Shown: positions 45,566-55,619, numbered from the stretch's first letter. The stretch: DNA of 64,000 bases from Cellvibrio sp. (GCA_016712405.1 JADJRD010000002.1:176001-240000); one strand, 5' to 3'. Made by a program: numbers and translations. Notes: generated by a model from the sequence alone, not told the origin.

Positions 45566-48076
45566 ATGTTAGCTATTCGAGATATTATTTCCTGTTTTTC
45601 ATCCCTCAAATCAGACTGCCTGAAGCCTGCTTTAGTTGTGGTTCTTGGGGTGTTGGCCTTATTTCCTGTCACAGTGATTGCAGCGGAATTAACTGAGCAA
45701 GAGAAAGAAGTGGAAGCGATTAGGCAGGATTTGGATTGGAAGCCATTAGAGTCTTTAACGGAAGAGCAGAAAAAGGCATTACCCACAGCCTGTTGTGGCG
45801 CCTATATTGCGCCGGTTCGTGATGATCCAGAGGCAGATACTAATCCAGAAGACGCCAGCTTGTTTGGTCAGGCGCATAATTCTGAATCCGAGAAGCAAAG
45901 CAAAATTGTCCTTAATGGCGATGTGCGCTTGGTACAGGGTAGCCGTACCATTTCAACTGACAGATTTTATCTGGACAAGGAAACCAGCCAAGCAGAGTTA
46001 ACCGGCAATATTGAAGTGCGAGAACCAGGTTTATTATTTCGTGCAGATAAGGCCGACATTAACATCAACACGGGTGACGCAGATTTGCAAAACGCTCGTT
46101 TCGTTGTACATGAAACTCGTGTGAGAGGTAGTGCAAAAGAGCTACAAAAATTCGGTGACAGGGTGATAGCGTTAAATCAGGGGCAATTTACCAGTTGTGA
46201 ACCGGGTGATAATTCTTGGGATATTCGTGGTTCTAATATCACCTTGCATAATGATAAACATTACGGCACTGCACGAAATATGCGCTTGAATGTAGAAGAT
46301 ATTCCTGTGGCCTATGTGCCCTATTTTCGATTTCCGATTGGGCCTGACAGATTAACGGGGTTTTTATTTCCATCGATGGGCTTGGATGAAGCGAAAATTG
46401 GTGAGCTATACCTGCCCTTTTATTGGAATATCGCGCCTAATTATGATCTCACGATTGAACCTCGGTATTTGCGTAAACATGGCTATCTATTGCAAAACGA
46501 ATTTCGGCATTTGAGCGAACATTTTGAATCTGAATTATCGGGTAGTTTCTTAAGTCATGATCGTGGTTTGGAACAGGAAGCCGATTATCAATATCAGGGT
46601 GAAGATCGTTGGCAGTGGCAATTCGAACAGGATGGCGGTAAGGGACAGGCTTGGAAAACTCGAATTAACTATACCGATGTCAGCGATACAGATTATTTGC
46701 GCGATGTGGATGGCAGCGCAGTGGATGTCAATCGACAAGCTTTTATCCAGCAAATGGCGGAAGTGCAATATAGCCTTCCTAACTGGGTGCTGAGCGCCAG
46801 AGCCGAAGAGTTTCGTTTGTTGACCAGTGGTAGTTTGCCTTATCGTGAATTGCCGCGAGTACAAGCGAATGGAAACTATCATTTTGGTGATTGGCTGTTG
46901 ACGGCCAATAATGAATATACTCATTTTGCAGTGAATCGATATTTTACCGGCGATAACGATAACTTAATTGTTGGCGAGCGTTTTCGGAGTTTTTATCAGT
47001 ATCAGTGGAATAAGGAATTTTTGTCGGGATACATTAAGCCGGGTGTTGGTGTGAAAACATTAGCTTATCAATTGGAGGCGGATAATTTTTTAGCGACTGC
47101 CAATACCAATCCGCATTTTGCTACACCACAAATGAGTTTGGATGCAGGCTTGGTTTTTGAGCGCGATAAGCAAATGTTTAATCAAGATTATTTGCAAACA
47201 TTGGAGCCACGCTTATTTTATTTGTATCGCGATTATGAAAATCAAGACGAATTGTTCGGTTTAACAACGGCAGATAGTCTAGTAAATTTTGACACCTCTG
47301 AATTGTTGTTTACTTATGATCAGTTGTTTCGTGATTCGCGCTTTTCAGGTGGCGATCGATTGGATGAGGCGAATCAAGTAACACTGGGAGTGTCCAGCCG
47401 TTATATTGAATCCACATCGGGTGTTGAACGATTAAAGCTAAGTTTGGGAGAGATTGTTTATCTGCGCGATAAAGAAATTACTTTGGGGCGGACTATAGTG
47501 GATGAAGAAAACAAAACATCCAAGAGTGCGCTTGCCGGGCAAATTGTTGCGCATTTAGGCGATTCTTTGCGCTTGACGCAGGATCTGGTGTTCGATCATG
47601 AGTCGAGTGAGATAAGCGCTGCTTCTACCAGCTTACATTATTTGGATGATCGGTATCGTATTGTGAATTTAGGTTATCGCTATGCGCGTGACCCCTTAAG
47701 CGTAAGCCCTTTAAATCCAATACCCGTGACAGGTAGAACTCTCGATCAAATTGATTTCTCGGCAATTTGGCCGATATCCGAGCAGTGGTCTTTTATCGCA
47801 CGGTCTAATTATGATTTTACCTATAAGGCCGAACTCGATACTTTTGCTGGCCTTGAATATAACGACTGCTGTTATCGTGTAAGAGTCTTGGCGCGCAAAT
47901 GGGTTGATTTTGATTTTAGCCCGGATTTTTTGGAGAATCTGAATGATGACGATTTTGATCAGGGAATCTTTTTTGAAGTGCAGTTAAAAGGCTTCGGTAC
48001 TTTGGCAAAACGTATTAATAATTTACTGGAAAAAGCGGTCGTGGGTTATGGCGAACGTGAAAACTCTTTACATTAA
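45566..48076 (+). CDS. lptD: LPS-assembly protein LptD
   Basis: 836 residues with a signal-like hydrophobic N-terminus (VVVLGVLALFPVTVIAA). An LptA-like beta-jellyroll domain (about residues 105-250) is followed by the large C-terminal barrel that inserts lipopolysaccharide into the outer leaflet. Cysteines 76-77 (TACCGAY), one in FTSCEPG, and a pair near the end (EYNDCCYRV) fit the disulfide pattern needed by LptD, formed by DsbA. Conserved barrel blocks include PYFRFPIGPDRLTGFLFP. It heads the lptD-surA-pdxA-ksgA-apaH series, as in Pseudomonas. ATG at 45566 is accepted; its ribosome-binding site is weak. Confidence 0.94.
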   Translation: MLAIRDIISCFSSLKSDCLKPALVVVLGVLALFPVTVIAAELTEQEKEVEAIRQDLDWKPLESLTEEQKKALPTACCGAYIAPVRDDPEADTNPEDASLFGQAHNSESEKQSKIVLNGDVRLVQGSRTISTDRFYLDKETSQAELTGNIEVREPGLLFRADKADININTGDADLQNARFVVHETRVRGSAKELQKFGDRVIALNQGQFTSCEPGDNSWDIRGSNITLHNDKHYGTARNMRLNVEDIPVAYVPYFRFPIGPDRLTGFLFPSMGLDEAKIGELYLPFYWNIAPNYDLTIEPRYLRKHGYLLQNEFRHLSEHFESELSGSFLSHDRGLEQEADYQYQGEDRWQWQFEQDGGKGQAWKTRINYTDVSDTDYLRDVDGSAVDVNRQAFIQQMAEVQYSLPNWVLSARAEEFRLLTSGSLPYRELPRVQANGNYHFGDWLLTANNEYTHFAVNRYFTGDNDNLIVGERFRSFYQYQWNKEFLSGYIKPGVGVKTLAYQLEADNFLATANTNPHFATPQMSLDAGLVFERDKQMFNQDYLQTLEPRLFYLYRDYENQDELFGLTTADSLVNFDTSELLFTYDQLFRDSRFSGGDRLDEANQVTLGVSSRYIESTSGVERLKLSLGEIVYLRDKEITLGRTIVDEENKTSKSALAGQIVAHLGDSLRLTQDLVFDHESSEISAASTSLHYLDDRYRIVNLGYRYARDPLSVSPLNPIPVTGRTLDQIDFSAIWPISEQWSFIARSNYDFTYKAELDTFAGLEYNDCCYRVRVLARKWVDFDFSPDFLENLNDDDFDQGIFFEVQLKGFGTLAKRINNLLEKAVVGYGERENSLH

Positions 48077-48108
48077 CGTTTAAATTTATACACACAGTGA
48101 TCATTTCT

Positions 48109-49428
48109 ATGAAAGTGTCCATGCAAAAAAAATTAATTCCTACATTCGTCGCTACATCACTTGTGGTGGGGTTCGCCATGCTGTCAAGTCTGATGGTCTT
48201 TGCCCAACAGGACATGGTGCCTTTGGACAGAGTGGTGGCGATTGTTGATGAGGATGTGGTTCTTGAGAGTGAATTTAATACACGTAAAGTCTCGGTTATG
48301 GAAAGGCTTAAGGGACAATATTCACAATTACCGCCAGAAGAGGTTTTAAATAAGCAAATTCTTGAGCAACTTATTATCGAGCGAGTGGAATTGGGTTTGG
48401 CAAAACGCTACGAAATTGAAGTAGAAGAAAGTGAAGTTGACGATGCCATCGGCCGCGTTATGCAAAAAAATGGACTCAATCAACAGCAATTGGAAGCTAG
48501 TTTGGCTCAACAAGGGCTGTCGTTAAATGGCTTGCGAAATAAGTTGCGCAATGAATTAACGATTAGTCAATTGCAACAAGGTGTAGTGAGTTCCCGGATC
48601 AAAATCAGTGAGCGTGATGTTGACAATTTTTTAGCAACTACGGATGGAAAATTTGCAATATCTGCTGATTATCACATTGGGCACATTCTGATTGCAGTTC
48701 CTTCGGAGGCATCTGAATCGGAAATCACTGCTTTTGAATCCCAGGCGAATGCTGTGTATAAACAATTATCTGAGGGTGCTGAATTTGCTCAGATGGCGAT
48801 TACACATTCAAAAGATCAAGCTGCATTAAACGGTGGTGATATTGGTTGGAGAAAATTGGCGGAATTGCCGGAATTGTTTTCTGCTGAATTAGCTAAATTA
48901 CAGCCGGGGAATGTGAGTAAACCCTTTCGCAGTGGTGCTGGCTTTCATATTTTGAAAAATATTGAGCAAAACGGCGGCGGCAGCAAAATGGTAGAACAAA
49001 CTCATGCTCGCCACATTTTGATTAAAACTTCCGAGATTATGGATGATCGTCAGGCGCGCGAGAAATTATTGCAATTAAAAGAGTTAATTGAGCGCGGGGA
49101 GGATTTTGCCAAACTTGCCAGAGAACATTCTGAAGATCCGGGTTCGATGATGAGTGGGGGCGATTTGGGTTGGTCAATGCCGGGCATGTTTGTAAAACAA
49201 TTTGAAGATGCAATTGCCAATACTGATCCAGGTAAAATCAGTCGTCCGTTTAAAACACAATTTGGTTGGCATATATTGCAAGTTCTCGAGCGTCGAATGG
49301 AAGATATGGGCGAGCAAATGAAACGTAACCAAGCGACCAATGCGTTGCGCTCACGCCGATTCGATGAAGAATTTCAACTTTGGCGTACACAAATTCGTGA
49401 AGATGCTTACGTGGAAATTAAACTCTGA
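48109..49428 (+). CDS. surA: Periplasmic chaperone and peptidyl-prolyl isomerase SurA
   Basis: About 439 residues with a signal peptide (ending MVFAQ|QD or nearby). The N-terminal chaperone domain (DRVVAIVDEDVVLESE) is followed by two parvulin domains (about residues 182-280 and 293-390; the second starts QTHARHILIKTS). SurA escorts unfolded outer-membrane proteins, among them LptD, to the BAM complex. In-frame starts at 48097 (GTG), 48109 and 48121 are all possible, and none has a strong ribosome-binding site. The stop overlaps the pdxA ATG by one base (TGATG). Confidence 0.94.
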   Translation: MKVSMQKKLIPTFVATSLVVGFAMLSSLMVFAQQDMVPLDRVVAIVDEDVVLESEFNTRKVSVMERLKGQYSQLPPEEVLNKQILEQLIIERVELGLAKRYEIEVEESEVDDAIGRVMQKNGLNQQQLEASLAQQGLSLNGLRNKLRNELTISQLQQGVVSSRIKISERDVDNFLATTDGKFAISADYHIGHILIAVPSEASESEITAFESQANAVYKQLSEGAEFAQMAITHSKDQAALNGGDIGWRKLAELPELFSAELAKLQPGNVSKPFRSGAGFHILKNIEQNGGGSKMVEQTHARHILIKTSEIMDDRQAREKLLQLKELIERGEDFAKLAREHSEDPGSMMSGGDLGWSMPGMFVKQFEDAIANTDPGKISRPFKTQFGWHILQVLERRMEDMGEQMKRNQATNALRSRRFDEEFQLWRTQIREDAYVEIKL

Positions 49429-50429
49429 TGGCAACAAGTTGTTATCGAATTGCCTTAACTCCCGGAGAGCCTGCGGGTATAGGGCCAGATTTAGCGATTG
49501 CTTTAGCACAAACAGCACAAGCGCACGAAATGGTGGTGATTGCTGATCCTGATTTATTGTTGGAGCGTGCAAAACTCTTGAATCTTCCGCTGCGTTTGCG
49601 CGAAGTGAATTATTCGCAGGCTCCAATAGCCAATCAACAAGGTGAGTTGGTGGTTTGTCCGGTGAAATTGTCAGCAGAAGTTATCTGCGGAAAATTAAAT
49701 CAAGAAAATGCGAATTACATTTTGCAGACGCTTGATGTTGCAATTGAAGGTTGCACCCAGAAGAAATTTTCGGCGATGGTCACTGGCCCCGTACAAAAAA
49801 GTATTATCAATGATGCCGGTATTCATTTTAGTGGACACACTGAATATCTGGCTGAAAAAACTCATACTCCAAAAGTCGTGATGATGTTGGCAACTGAAGG
49901 TTTACGGGTTGCACTGGCCACCACGCATTTGCCATTAAAAGAAGTTTCGGCGGCCATCACTGAAGACGAATTACACCAAGTGATTCTTATTTTGCATCGG
50001 GATCTTCAACATCATTTTGGTGTTGCGCAGCCGCGTATTTTTGTTTGCGGTTTAAATCCTCATGCTGGTGAAGGGGGGCATCTTGGTCGAGAAGAAATCG
50101 ACGTGATTATTCCTTTGTTAGAAAAAATGCGGAGCCTCGGTATTAATTTAATTGGTCCCTTACCTGCCGATACATTATTTACTCCAAAATATTTGGATAA
50201 AGCGGATGCGGTATTGGCCATGTATCACGATCAAGGTTTGCCTGTTTTGAAATACAAAGGTTTTGGTAATGCTGTGAATATTACACTGGGCTTACCGATT
50301 ATCCGCACTTCAGTCGATCATGGAACGGCTCTGGATTTGGCGGGAACAGGAAAGGCGGATATGGGGAGTTTGCGCAGGGCTATTGATTATGCATTAAACA
50401 TGTTAACTGCGCGTGATGCTGCCTTATGA
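49428..50429 (+). CDS. pdxA: 4-hydroxythreonine-4-phosphate dehydrogenase PdxA
   Basis: 333 residues, the usual length. PdxA oxidises 4-phosphohydroxy-L-threonine in pyridoxal phosphate synthesis, using NAD and a divalent metal. LTPGEPAGIGPDL at the N-terminus, GHTEYLAEKT, LNPHAGEGGHLGREEID and MYHDQGLPVLKYKG carry the conserved metal and substrate ligands. It is coupled to surA through TGATG and to ksgA through an ATGA overlap. Confidence 0.95.
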   Translation: MATSCYRIALTPGEPAGIGPDLAIALAQTAQAHEMVVIADPDLLLERAKLLNLPLRLREVNYSQAPIANQQGELVVCPVKLSAEVICGKLNQENANYILQTLDVAIEGCTQKKFSAMVTGPVQKSIINDAGIHFSGHTEYLAEKTHTPKVVMMLATEGLRVALATTHLPLKEVSAAITEDELHQVILILHRDLQHHFGVAQPRIFVCGLNPHAGEGGHLGREEIDVIIPLLEKMRSLGINLIGPLPADTLFTPKYLDKADAVLAMYHDQGLPVLKYKGFGNAVNITLGLPIIRTSVDHGTALDLAGTGKADMGSLRRAIDYALNMLTARDAAL

Positions 50430-51232
50430 AATCGTTTTTAAATCAGGAATCCGAACATAAAGCCCGTAAGCGTTTTGGTCAGAATTTTTTAATTGATCAC
50501 AATGTGATTAATAATATTGTGCGCTCAATAGCGCCACTCAAAGAAGATTTACTGGTTGAAATTGGCCCTGGAAAAGGTGCCATTACTGAGTTAATTGCAG
50601 ATCAGTGTGATCACTTGCGCGTAATAGAACTGGATCGCGATTTAGTGCCATGGCTAAAAGTAAAATTTGAAAAACATCCGGATTTTCAGTTGTATCAAGC
50701 GGATGCCTTGCGTTCTGATTTTTCTTCTTTGATGTCCTCATGCAGGCGTTTTCGAGTGGTCGGTAATTTGCCTTACAATATTTCCACGCCCTTAATTTTT
50801 CATCTTTTATCCTACGCCGACAAAATTCACGATATGCATTTTATGTTGCAAAAAGAAGTGGTGAAGCGTATGGCCGCTTTGCCGGGCGAAAGTGCTTATG
50901 GGCGATTGGGGATAATGGTGCAATATTATTGTCAGGTTGAAGATTTGTTTGATGTGCCACCAACATCATTTGATCCGGCACCTAAAGTCGATTCTGCAAT
51001 AGTCAGGTTGAAACCCTACAAAGATTTGCCACTGGTCGCCAATCATTTTCAGACCTTTGAAAAACTTGTGAATGTTGCGTTTCAGCAAAGGCGCAAAACC
51101 TTGCGTAATTCACTCAAACAATTAATTTCAGTTGAACAGATGCAATCTTTGGATGTGGATTTAAGTTTGCGTCCTGAGGAAATCAGTTTGGCGGAGTATG
51201 TTGCTATCAGTAATTGTTTGGGTGAGTTATGA
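50426..51232 (+). CDS. rsmA: 16S rRNA dimethyladenosine transferase RsmA (KsgA)
   Basis: 268 residues. It dimethylates A1518 and A1519 of 16S rRNA with SAM, a late quality check of the small subunit. KRFGQNFLIDHNVI is the family N-terminus, VEIGPGKGAIT the SAM loop and NLPYNISTPLIF the catalytic motif. It starts inside the pdxA stop (ATGA) and its own stop overlaps apaH the same way. The usual neighbour apaG is absent. Confidence 0.96.
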   Translation: MKSFLNQESEHKARKRFGQNFLIDHNVINNIVRSIAPLKEDLLVEIGPGKGAITELIADQCDHLRVIELDRDLVPWLKVKFEKHPDFQLYQADALRSDFSSLMSSCRRFRVVGNLPYNISTPLIFHLLSYADKIHDMHFMLQKEVVKRMAALPGESAYGRLGIMVQYYCQVEDLFDVPPTSFDPAPKVDSAIVRLKPYKDLPLVANHFQTFEKLVNVAFQQRRKTLRNSLKQLISVEQMQSLDVDLSLRPEEISLAEYVAISNCLGEL

Positions 51233-52044
51233 GCATTTATGCCATAGGTGATATACAAGGATGTTTTCAATCGCTGATGGCATTGTTAAAAAAAATTGAG
51301 TTTGATCCCCAAAAAGATGGGTTATGGTTGGTGGGTGATTTAATTAATCGTGGCCCCGACAGTCTGGCAACTTTGCGCTATCTCTATTCCATACGTCATG
51401 CCATCAAGATTGTGTTGGGTAATCACGATTTGCACTTTCTCGCCCGGTATTATGGATTACGACACAAAAGTAAAACAGAAACCTTGGATGACTTGTTGCA
51501 AGCAGATGATTGCTGCCTGTTGGTGGAGTGGTTGTTACAACAACCACTGGTTCATCATGACGAAAAATTGCAAGTCACTATGGTGCATGCAGGTATTCCT
51601 CCACAATGGACCTTGAAAGAGGCATTGGGGTATTCCGCAGAAATCCAGTCAGTCTTAACCGGAAACCGGCGCAATTCATTTCTATCTTCCATGTATGGCG
51701 ATCAGCCTTGTCTCTGGACAGCGAATTTGCAGGGGATGGATAGATGGCGATTAATTACCAACTATTTCACGCGTATGCGTTTTTGCACGGCGGAAGGTGA
51801 GTTGGAGTTGTTAACTAAAGAAAGTGTTGGTGCTGCCCCTGAAGGATTTGCTCCCTGGTTTAGTCATCCCAATCGTAAAACCCGCCATCACAAAATTCTG
51901 TTTGGTCATTGGGCTGCTCTTCAGGGTAAAGTTGACTCGGAAAATGTAAGGGCACTGGATACAGGTTGTGTATGGGGCGGGGAGTTGACGGCGCTTAATC
52001 TTGCTACCGATCAAGTTGTCTCTTGTTCTTGTTCAAATCTTTAA
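51229..52044 (+). CDS. apaH: Diadenosine tetraphosphatase ApaH
   Basis: 271 residues of the calcineurin-like phosphoesterase family. ApaH splits Ap4A (and NpnN RNA caps) symmetrically. Metal-binding motifs: GDIQGCFQSL, GDLINRGPDS and LGNHDLHFL, then MVHAGIPPQW and FGHWAAL. It overlaps the ksgA stop by ATGA. In most relatives apaG lies between the two, so this order is shortened here. It is followed by a hairpin and a candidate non-coding RNA. Confidence 0.95.
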   Translation: MSIYAIGDIQGCFQSLMALLKKIEFDPQKDGLWLVGDLINRGPDSLATLRYLYSIRHAIKIVLGNHDLHFLARYYGLRHKSKTETLDDLLQADDCCLLVEWLLQQPLVHHDEKLQVTMVHAGIPPQWTLKEALGYSAEIQSVLTGNRRNSFLSSMYGDQPCLWTANLQGMDRWRLITNYFTRMRFCTAEGELELLTKESVGAAPEGFAPWFSHPNRKTRHHKILFGHWAALQGKVDSENVRALDTGCVWGGELTALNLATDQVVSCSCSNL

Positions 52045-52123
52045 TTGATATTTCACCAGTTTGCGTGATTGCGCAATCTTTTTCTTGACTCTGCCTGTTT
52101 TTCATGTTGCTATACACACACTG

Positions 52124-52153
52124 CGCCTCAGATTAATCTTAGGCGTATTTTTT
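52124..52153 (+). terminator. Hairpin and T-tract after apaH
   Basis: A CGCCTC-AGATTAATCT-TAGGCG stem is followed by TATTTTTTAAA, about 80 bp past the apaH stop. It may end the lptD-apaH operon, or be the 5' hairpin of the candidate RNA described for this gap. Confidence 0.6.
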
Positions 52154-52332
52154 AAATCCGAAATGATTGCGTTACCAAATTTATTTCGTTGACTTTGGTT
52201 TTTTGGGCGATCCTGTTTGGATTGCTGTTAGTTTGAGCAGATTCCGTTTATTGGGATTTGTCATTAACTCTGGGTGTAAGAGTGAAGGTGAGCTTAATTG
52301 GTAAACCAATTAATGAATTCACCGGATAATTC

Positions 52333-52361
52333 GGGCGATCTTTCGGGATCGCCCTTTTTTT
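52333..52361 (+). terminator. Strong intrinsic terminator upstream of the response regulator
   Basis: GGGCGATC / GATCGCCC with loop TTTCGG is followed by seven T. No coding gene ends within 280 bp upstream, which supports a non-coding transcript here. Confidence 0.88.
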
Positions 52362-52488
52362 GGCGCAAAATTAAAGGCTTTTGCGCAGAGATCATCCTCT
52401 AAAGTCATTTTTTTGAATCTTCCTACACAAGGCTCGATTGCCATCTACACTAGCAAGAGATTCATTATTCTTGGTCACGGAGATGAGC

Positions 52489-53573
52489 ATGGCTCAGGCG
52501 CAGAAAGTGTTGGTGGTCGATGATGACCGAACTTGGCAAGTATTTTTATTCGCCGCTCTACAGGATACTTTTGTACTTAAATCGGCTTATGACGGTGAGC
52601 AAGGATTGCAAATTGCTAAAGAATCAATGCCGGATTGTATTTTGCTAGACATTAATATGCCGGGCAGAAATGGATATGAAATTTGTAAAGAATTAAAGTC
52701 AGATCCTATTACCAATAGTATTCCGGTGATTTTTTTATCAAGCAAAACCAGCTTGCAAGAAAAAATTCAAGGATTTGAAATGGGTGCGGAAGATTATTTA
52801 GTTAAATCTGCCGAAGCTGATTTACTCAAGGCAAAAATTGTTCGGGCAATTCAGCAATATCACGAAAAGAAAGTCATGGATGAAAAAGTTAATGCGGCAC
52901 AGACAGCTGCCTTTGAAGCCTTGTCGGGTAGTGCGGATCTTGGTCGTTGTTTGCGATATGTAGAGCGAACTTATTCAATGAGTTCCTTTGAAACACTTGC
53001 CGCTGGATTATTTCAAACCATGGGCGAATTTGGTTTGAGATCTTCGCTAATGTTTATTACATCAGATGGTCCCATTTTTTTCTCTCAGGGATCGCAAGAT
53101 ATGTCGCCATTGGAAAAAGAAATGTTCTTGGCTTCGCATAAACAAGGTCGATTTTGTGATTACGGTTATCGTACTTTTTGCAATTTTAATTTAGTGTCCA
53201 TGCTTATCAAGAATATGCCATTGGATCAGCCTGAGCGTTATGGCCGTATAAAAGATACTATTCCTTGGGTGTTGGGTGCGACTGACGGAAAAGTTAGGGC
53301 ATTGAATGAACAAAATGCTTTGATCTCTGAAATAGAATCAGTGCAAATGTCAACGGAAAATTTAAGGCATCAGTTTTCAATGGCAGTTTTGAATTTGGAA
53401 AAAATTCAGCCTGATTCAACTAAGTCCATGGAGGTTATTTATGAATCGATTGAAAAAATCAAAGCGCAACATAAAATAATTGCAGACAAAGCAAAATCTG
53501 TTGCGAGTGACGGCGACAACAAAACGGAATTGGGTTCTAACGAAATTTTTCCAGTGATGTGGATTTGTTTTAA
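52489..53573 (+). CDS. Response regulator with helical C-terminal output, 3' end frameshifted
   Basis: The receiver domain is at the N-terminus: acidic pocket DDD at residues 11-13, phospho-acceptor Asp54 in CILLDINMPG, and Lys in YLVKS. About 230 residues of unknown fold follow (SFETLAAGLFQTMGEFGL; CNFNLVSML) and then a helical coiled end. ATG at 52489 has GGAG six bases upstream. As written the frame runs on to 53715, crossing 123 bp of the convergent methyltransferase gene. One extra T in the run 53546-53550 instead ends it at 53573 with SSDVDLF, giving 361 residues. The output is unknown. Confidence 0.75.
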
Positions 53574-53592
53574 TCGTTTTATCGCAGCATTT

Positions 53593-54108
53593 CTATTTTT
53601 TAATTGTCAGTCGATTATTGGTATCGCGAATTTTCTTGATGTGTTCCGTGTGATTAATCTGCAGCTGCATTTTAGCCATGCGGTCATAGAGTACGACATT
53701 CACGGTGGCCGCTAAATTCATACAAGTGTTGGTTGGGATGTATACAACCGCATCTGCTCGATCAATTAAAGCCTGTTCAATGGATCCGTCTTCTGGGCCA
53801 AAAATATAAAACGTCCGAGGCGGGTGAATAAATTCCGGCAAAGGTTGTGCTCCCTCAACCAATTCTACGCACACAATTTTTATGTCCTTGGGTATATGTT
53901 CCAAAAAAGAATCAACAGCAGTCAAGGGTATGTGTTGAATAGCATTTTTAGTATCAGTTTGAAATTTCACGGCGCGGTCAAAACGATCACCTGTATAAAA
54001 TACCTCTTTGGCGTCATAACAATTGGCAGCACGCATCACGGCGCCTATATTTGAAGGGCTCTTGGGGTTGCAAATACCGATAATGGCGATGTCACTTGGA
54101 GTATTCAT
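53593..54108 (-). CDS. TrmH-family (SPOUT) RNA methyltransferase
   Basis: 171 residues with a trefoil-knot methyltransferase fold. Motif 1 is NPKSPSNIGAVMRAANCY, motif 2 is FYIFGPEDGSI and motif 3 is MNLAATVNVVLYDR, the order expected for the SpoU/TrmH family. It probably 2'-O-methylates a tRNA or rRNA base; the short length is close to TrmL, but specificity cannot be read from sequence. It has no clear ribosome-binding site. It converges with the response regulator gene, whose true end probably lies 20 bp away rather than inside this gene. Confidence 0.85.
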   Translation of the reverse strand: MNTPSDIAIIGICNPKSPSNIGAVMRAANCYDAKEVFYTGDRFDRAVKFQTDTKNAIQHIPLTAVDSFLEHIPKDIKIVCVELVEGAQPLPEFIHPPRTFYIFGPEDGSIEQALIDRADAVVYIPTNTCMNLAATVNVVLYDRMAKMQLQINHTEHIKKIRDTNNRLTIKK

Positions 54109-54239
54109 TTATTTAATCTGAAAATGGAATCGGCGCAGCTTATCCCGCTTTGCTTGGGTGTCAATTGTGAAGACTAATTCCAGATAGCTGGGGGATTTTT
54201 GCTAGAATCTCTCCCTCATGAATTCCAGCAGGTCAGCCA

Positions 54240-55614
54240 GTGTCCTTTTCCCCTTATCAAGCCCCGGTTTTTGAGCGTCGCGCGGTAATTTCGTTGGCGG
54301 CACTTTATAGCTTTCGCATGTTGGGTTTGTTTATGTTGCTGCCCGTGCTGTCCTTGTATGGCACCAGTTACCAGCAGCAAACCCCTTTTTGTTGGGCGTG
54401 GCGCTGGGGCTTATGGTTTTAGCCAGGCATTATTGCAAATTCCGTTTGGGGTTTTGTCGGATCGGTTGGGGCGTCGGCCTCTGATTATTTTAGGATTGTT
54501 GTTGTTTGTCGGCGGTAGTGTGGTTGCTGCTCTGGCCGATTCGGTTTATGGATTAATCCTCGGGCGATTTTTACAAGGTGCGGGAGCTATTTCGGCGGTA
54601 GTCATGGCACTGTTGAGTGATCTCACTTCAGATGAAAGTCGCACTAAAGCTATGGCGAGTATCGGTGCCTCTATGGGTTTGTCGTTTGTAGTGGCGATGA
54701 GCCTGGGGCCAATGTTGGCGGCTTGGGCTGGCGTGAGTGGGATATTTTGGGTGACGGCATTTTTGGGTGTGATAGGGATAGTCATTTTCTGGTTTTGGGT
54801 GCCTCATGTTTCAACTGTGGCTCGCCCCAAGCGTGATGCCTTGGCGGTGCCACAATTAATTTGGTTTACGTTTAAACACAAAGAATTATTGCGATTAAAT
54901 TTGGGTATTTTTGTATTACATTTTGTGTTGATGGCCAACTTTGTTGCTTTGCCGTTGGTGTTGCAAAGTCATTGGTTTATTGCGCGCGATCATCACGGAT
55001 TTATTTATCTGCCTTTGTTATTAATTGCATTCGCTTTAGCTGTTCCGCAAATTATCATCGCTGAGAAAAAACGAAAAATTCGCAGCGTATTTTTGTTCTC
55101 TATTGGTTTAATTGCCTTCGCTGAGTTGGGGTTGATGTTGTTGCCATCTGTCTGGATTGGATTGTTGGTGCTGTTTATTTTTTTTGTAGGTTTCAATGTT
55201 CTCGAAGCAACGCAACCTTCGTTGGTCAGCAAAATTGCACCTGCAGGTTCCAAGGGTACTGCGACGGGCATTTATGCCACTTGTCAGGTAATGGGTGTGT
55301 TTTTGGGGGGCGTGGTGGGCGGTTGGCTTGTGCAGCACCAAGGTGTAGATAAAGTGTTTTTACTGGGCGGTATCGGTTGCCTTATTTGGTTATTGATCGC
55401 TTGGAAAATGGAACCTCCGCAATTCCTTGCCGGTGTATTAATTCCCTTGCCGGAAAATTATCGCACTGATCTTGCTGAGCGCTTGGCCGATGTGAAAGGT
55501 GTGGCAGAGGTGTTGATTGTCGATTCAGAACAAACTGCCTATCTCAAAGTAGATCAACAATTAGTTGACCGTAAAACTCTGGCGGCAATTGTGGATGCTG
55601 AGCGAAATCGGTAA
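54240..55614 (+). CDS. MFS transporter of the YajR type, reading frame broken twice
   Basis: A twelve-helix transporter with a C-terminal ferredoxin-like domain (LAERLADVKGVAEVLIVD), as in YajR. The GTG at 54240 follows AGCAGGT. The first frame (to 54422) covers the first membrane helix (RMLGLFMLLPVLSLYG) and then fails. The rest is open from 54358 and begins to match at GAYGFSQALLQIPFGVLSDRLGRRP. One extra T in 54386-54390 and one extra G in 54406-54409 restore TPFLLGVALGAYGFSQ and a 458-residue protein. Its substrate is unknown. A similar MFS gene stands next to ssb in Pseudomonas. Confidence 0.8.
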
Positions 55615-55619
55615 AACCT

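Larger units (their letters stand above)
52122..52361 (+). ncRNA. Candidate small RNA between apaH and the response regulator
   Basis: There is no convincing reading frame in the 444 bp between apaH and the next start, but three hairpins lie in order. CGCCT-AGATTAATCT-AGGCG (52124-52145) comes first. TTAATTGG-TAAA-CCAATTAA (52294-52313) is flanked by GGTGA/TCACC. A strong terminator follows at 52333-52361. An extended -10 (TGCTATACA, 52108-52116) could start a transcript near 52122. The first hairpin could instead be the apaH terminator, in which case the RNA would begin later. No known family was recognised. Confidence 0.45.

Noticed and set aside
45379..45786. 400-base N-terminal extension of amgK
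   Set aside because: It runs antisense to the start of lptD, lacks conserved sequence, and would make the kinase far longer than its family.
53574..53715. C-terminal tail of the response regulator
   Set aside because: The residues come from the antisense of the methyltransferase gene and are best explained by a missing T at 53546-53550.
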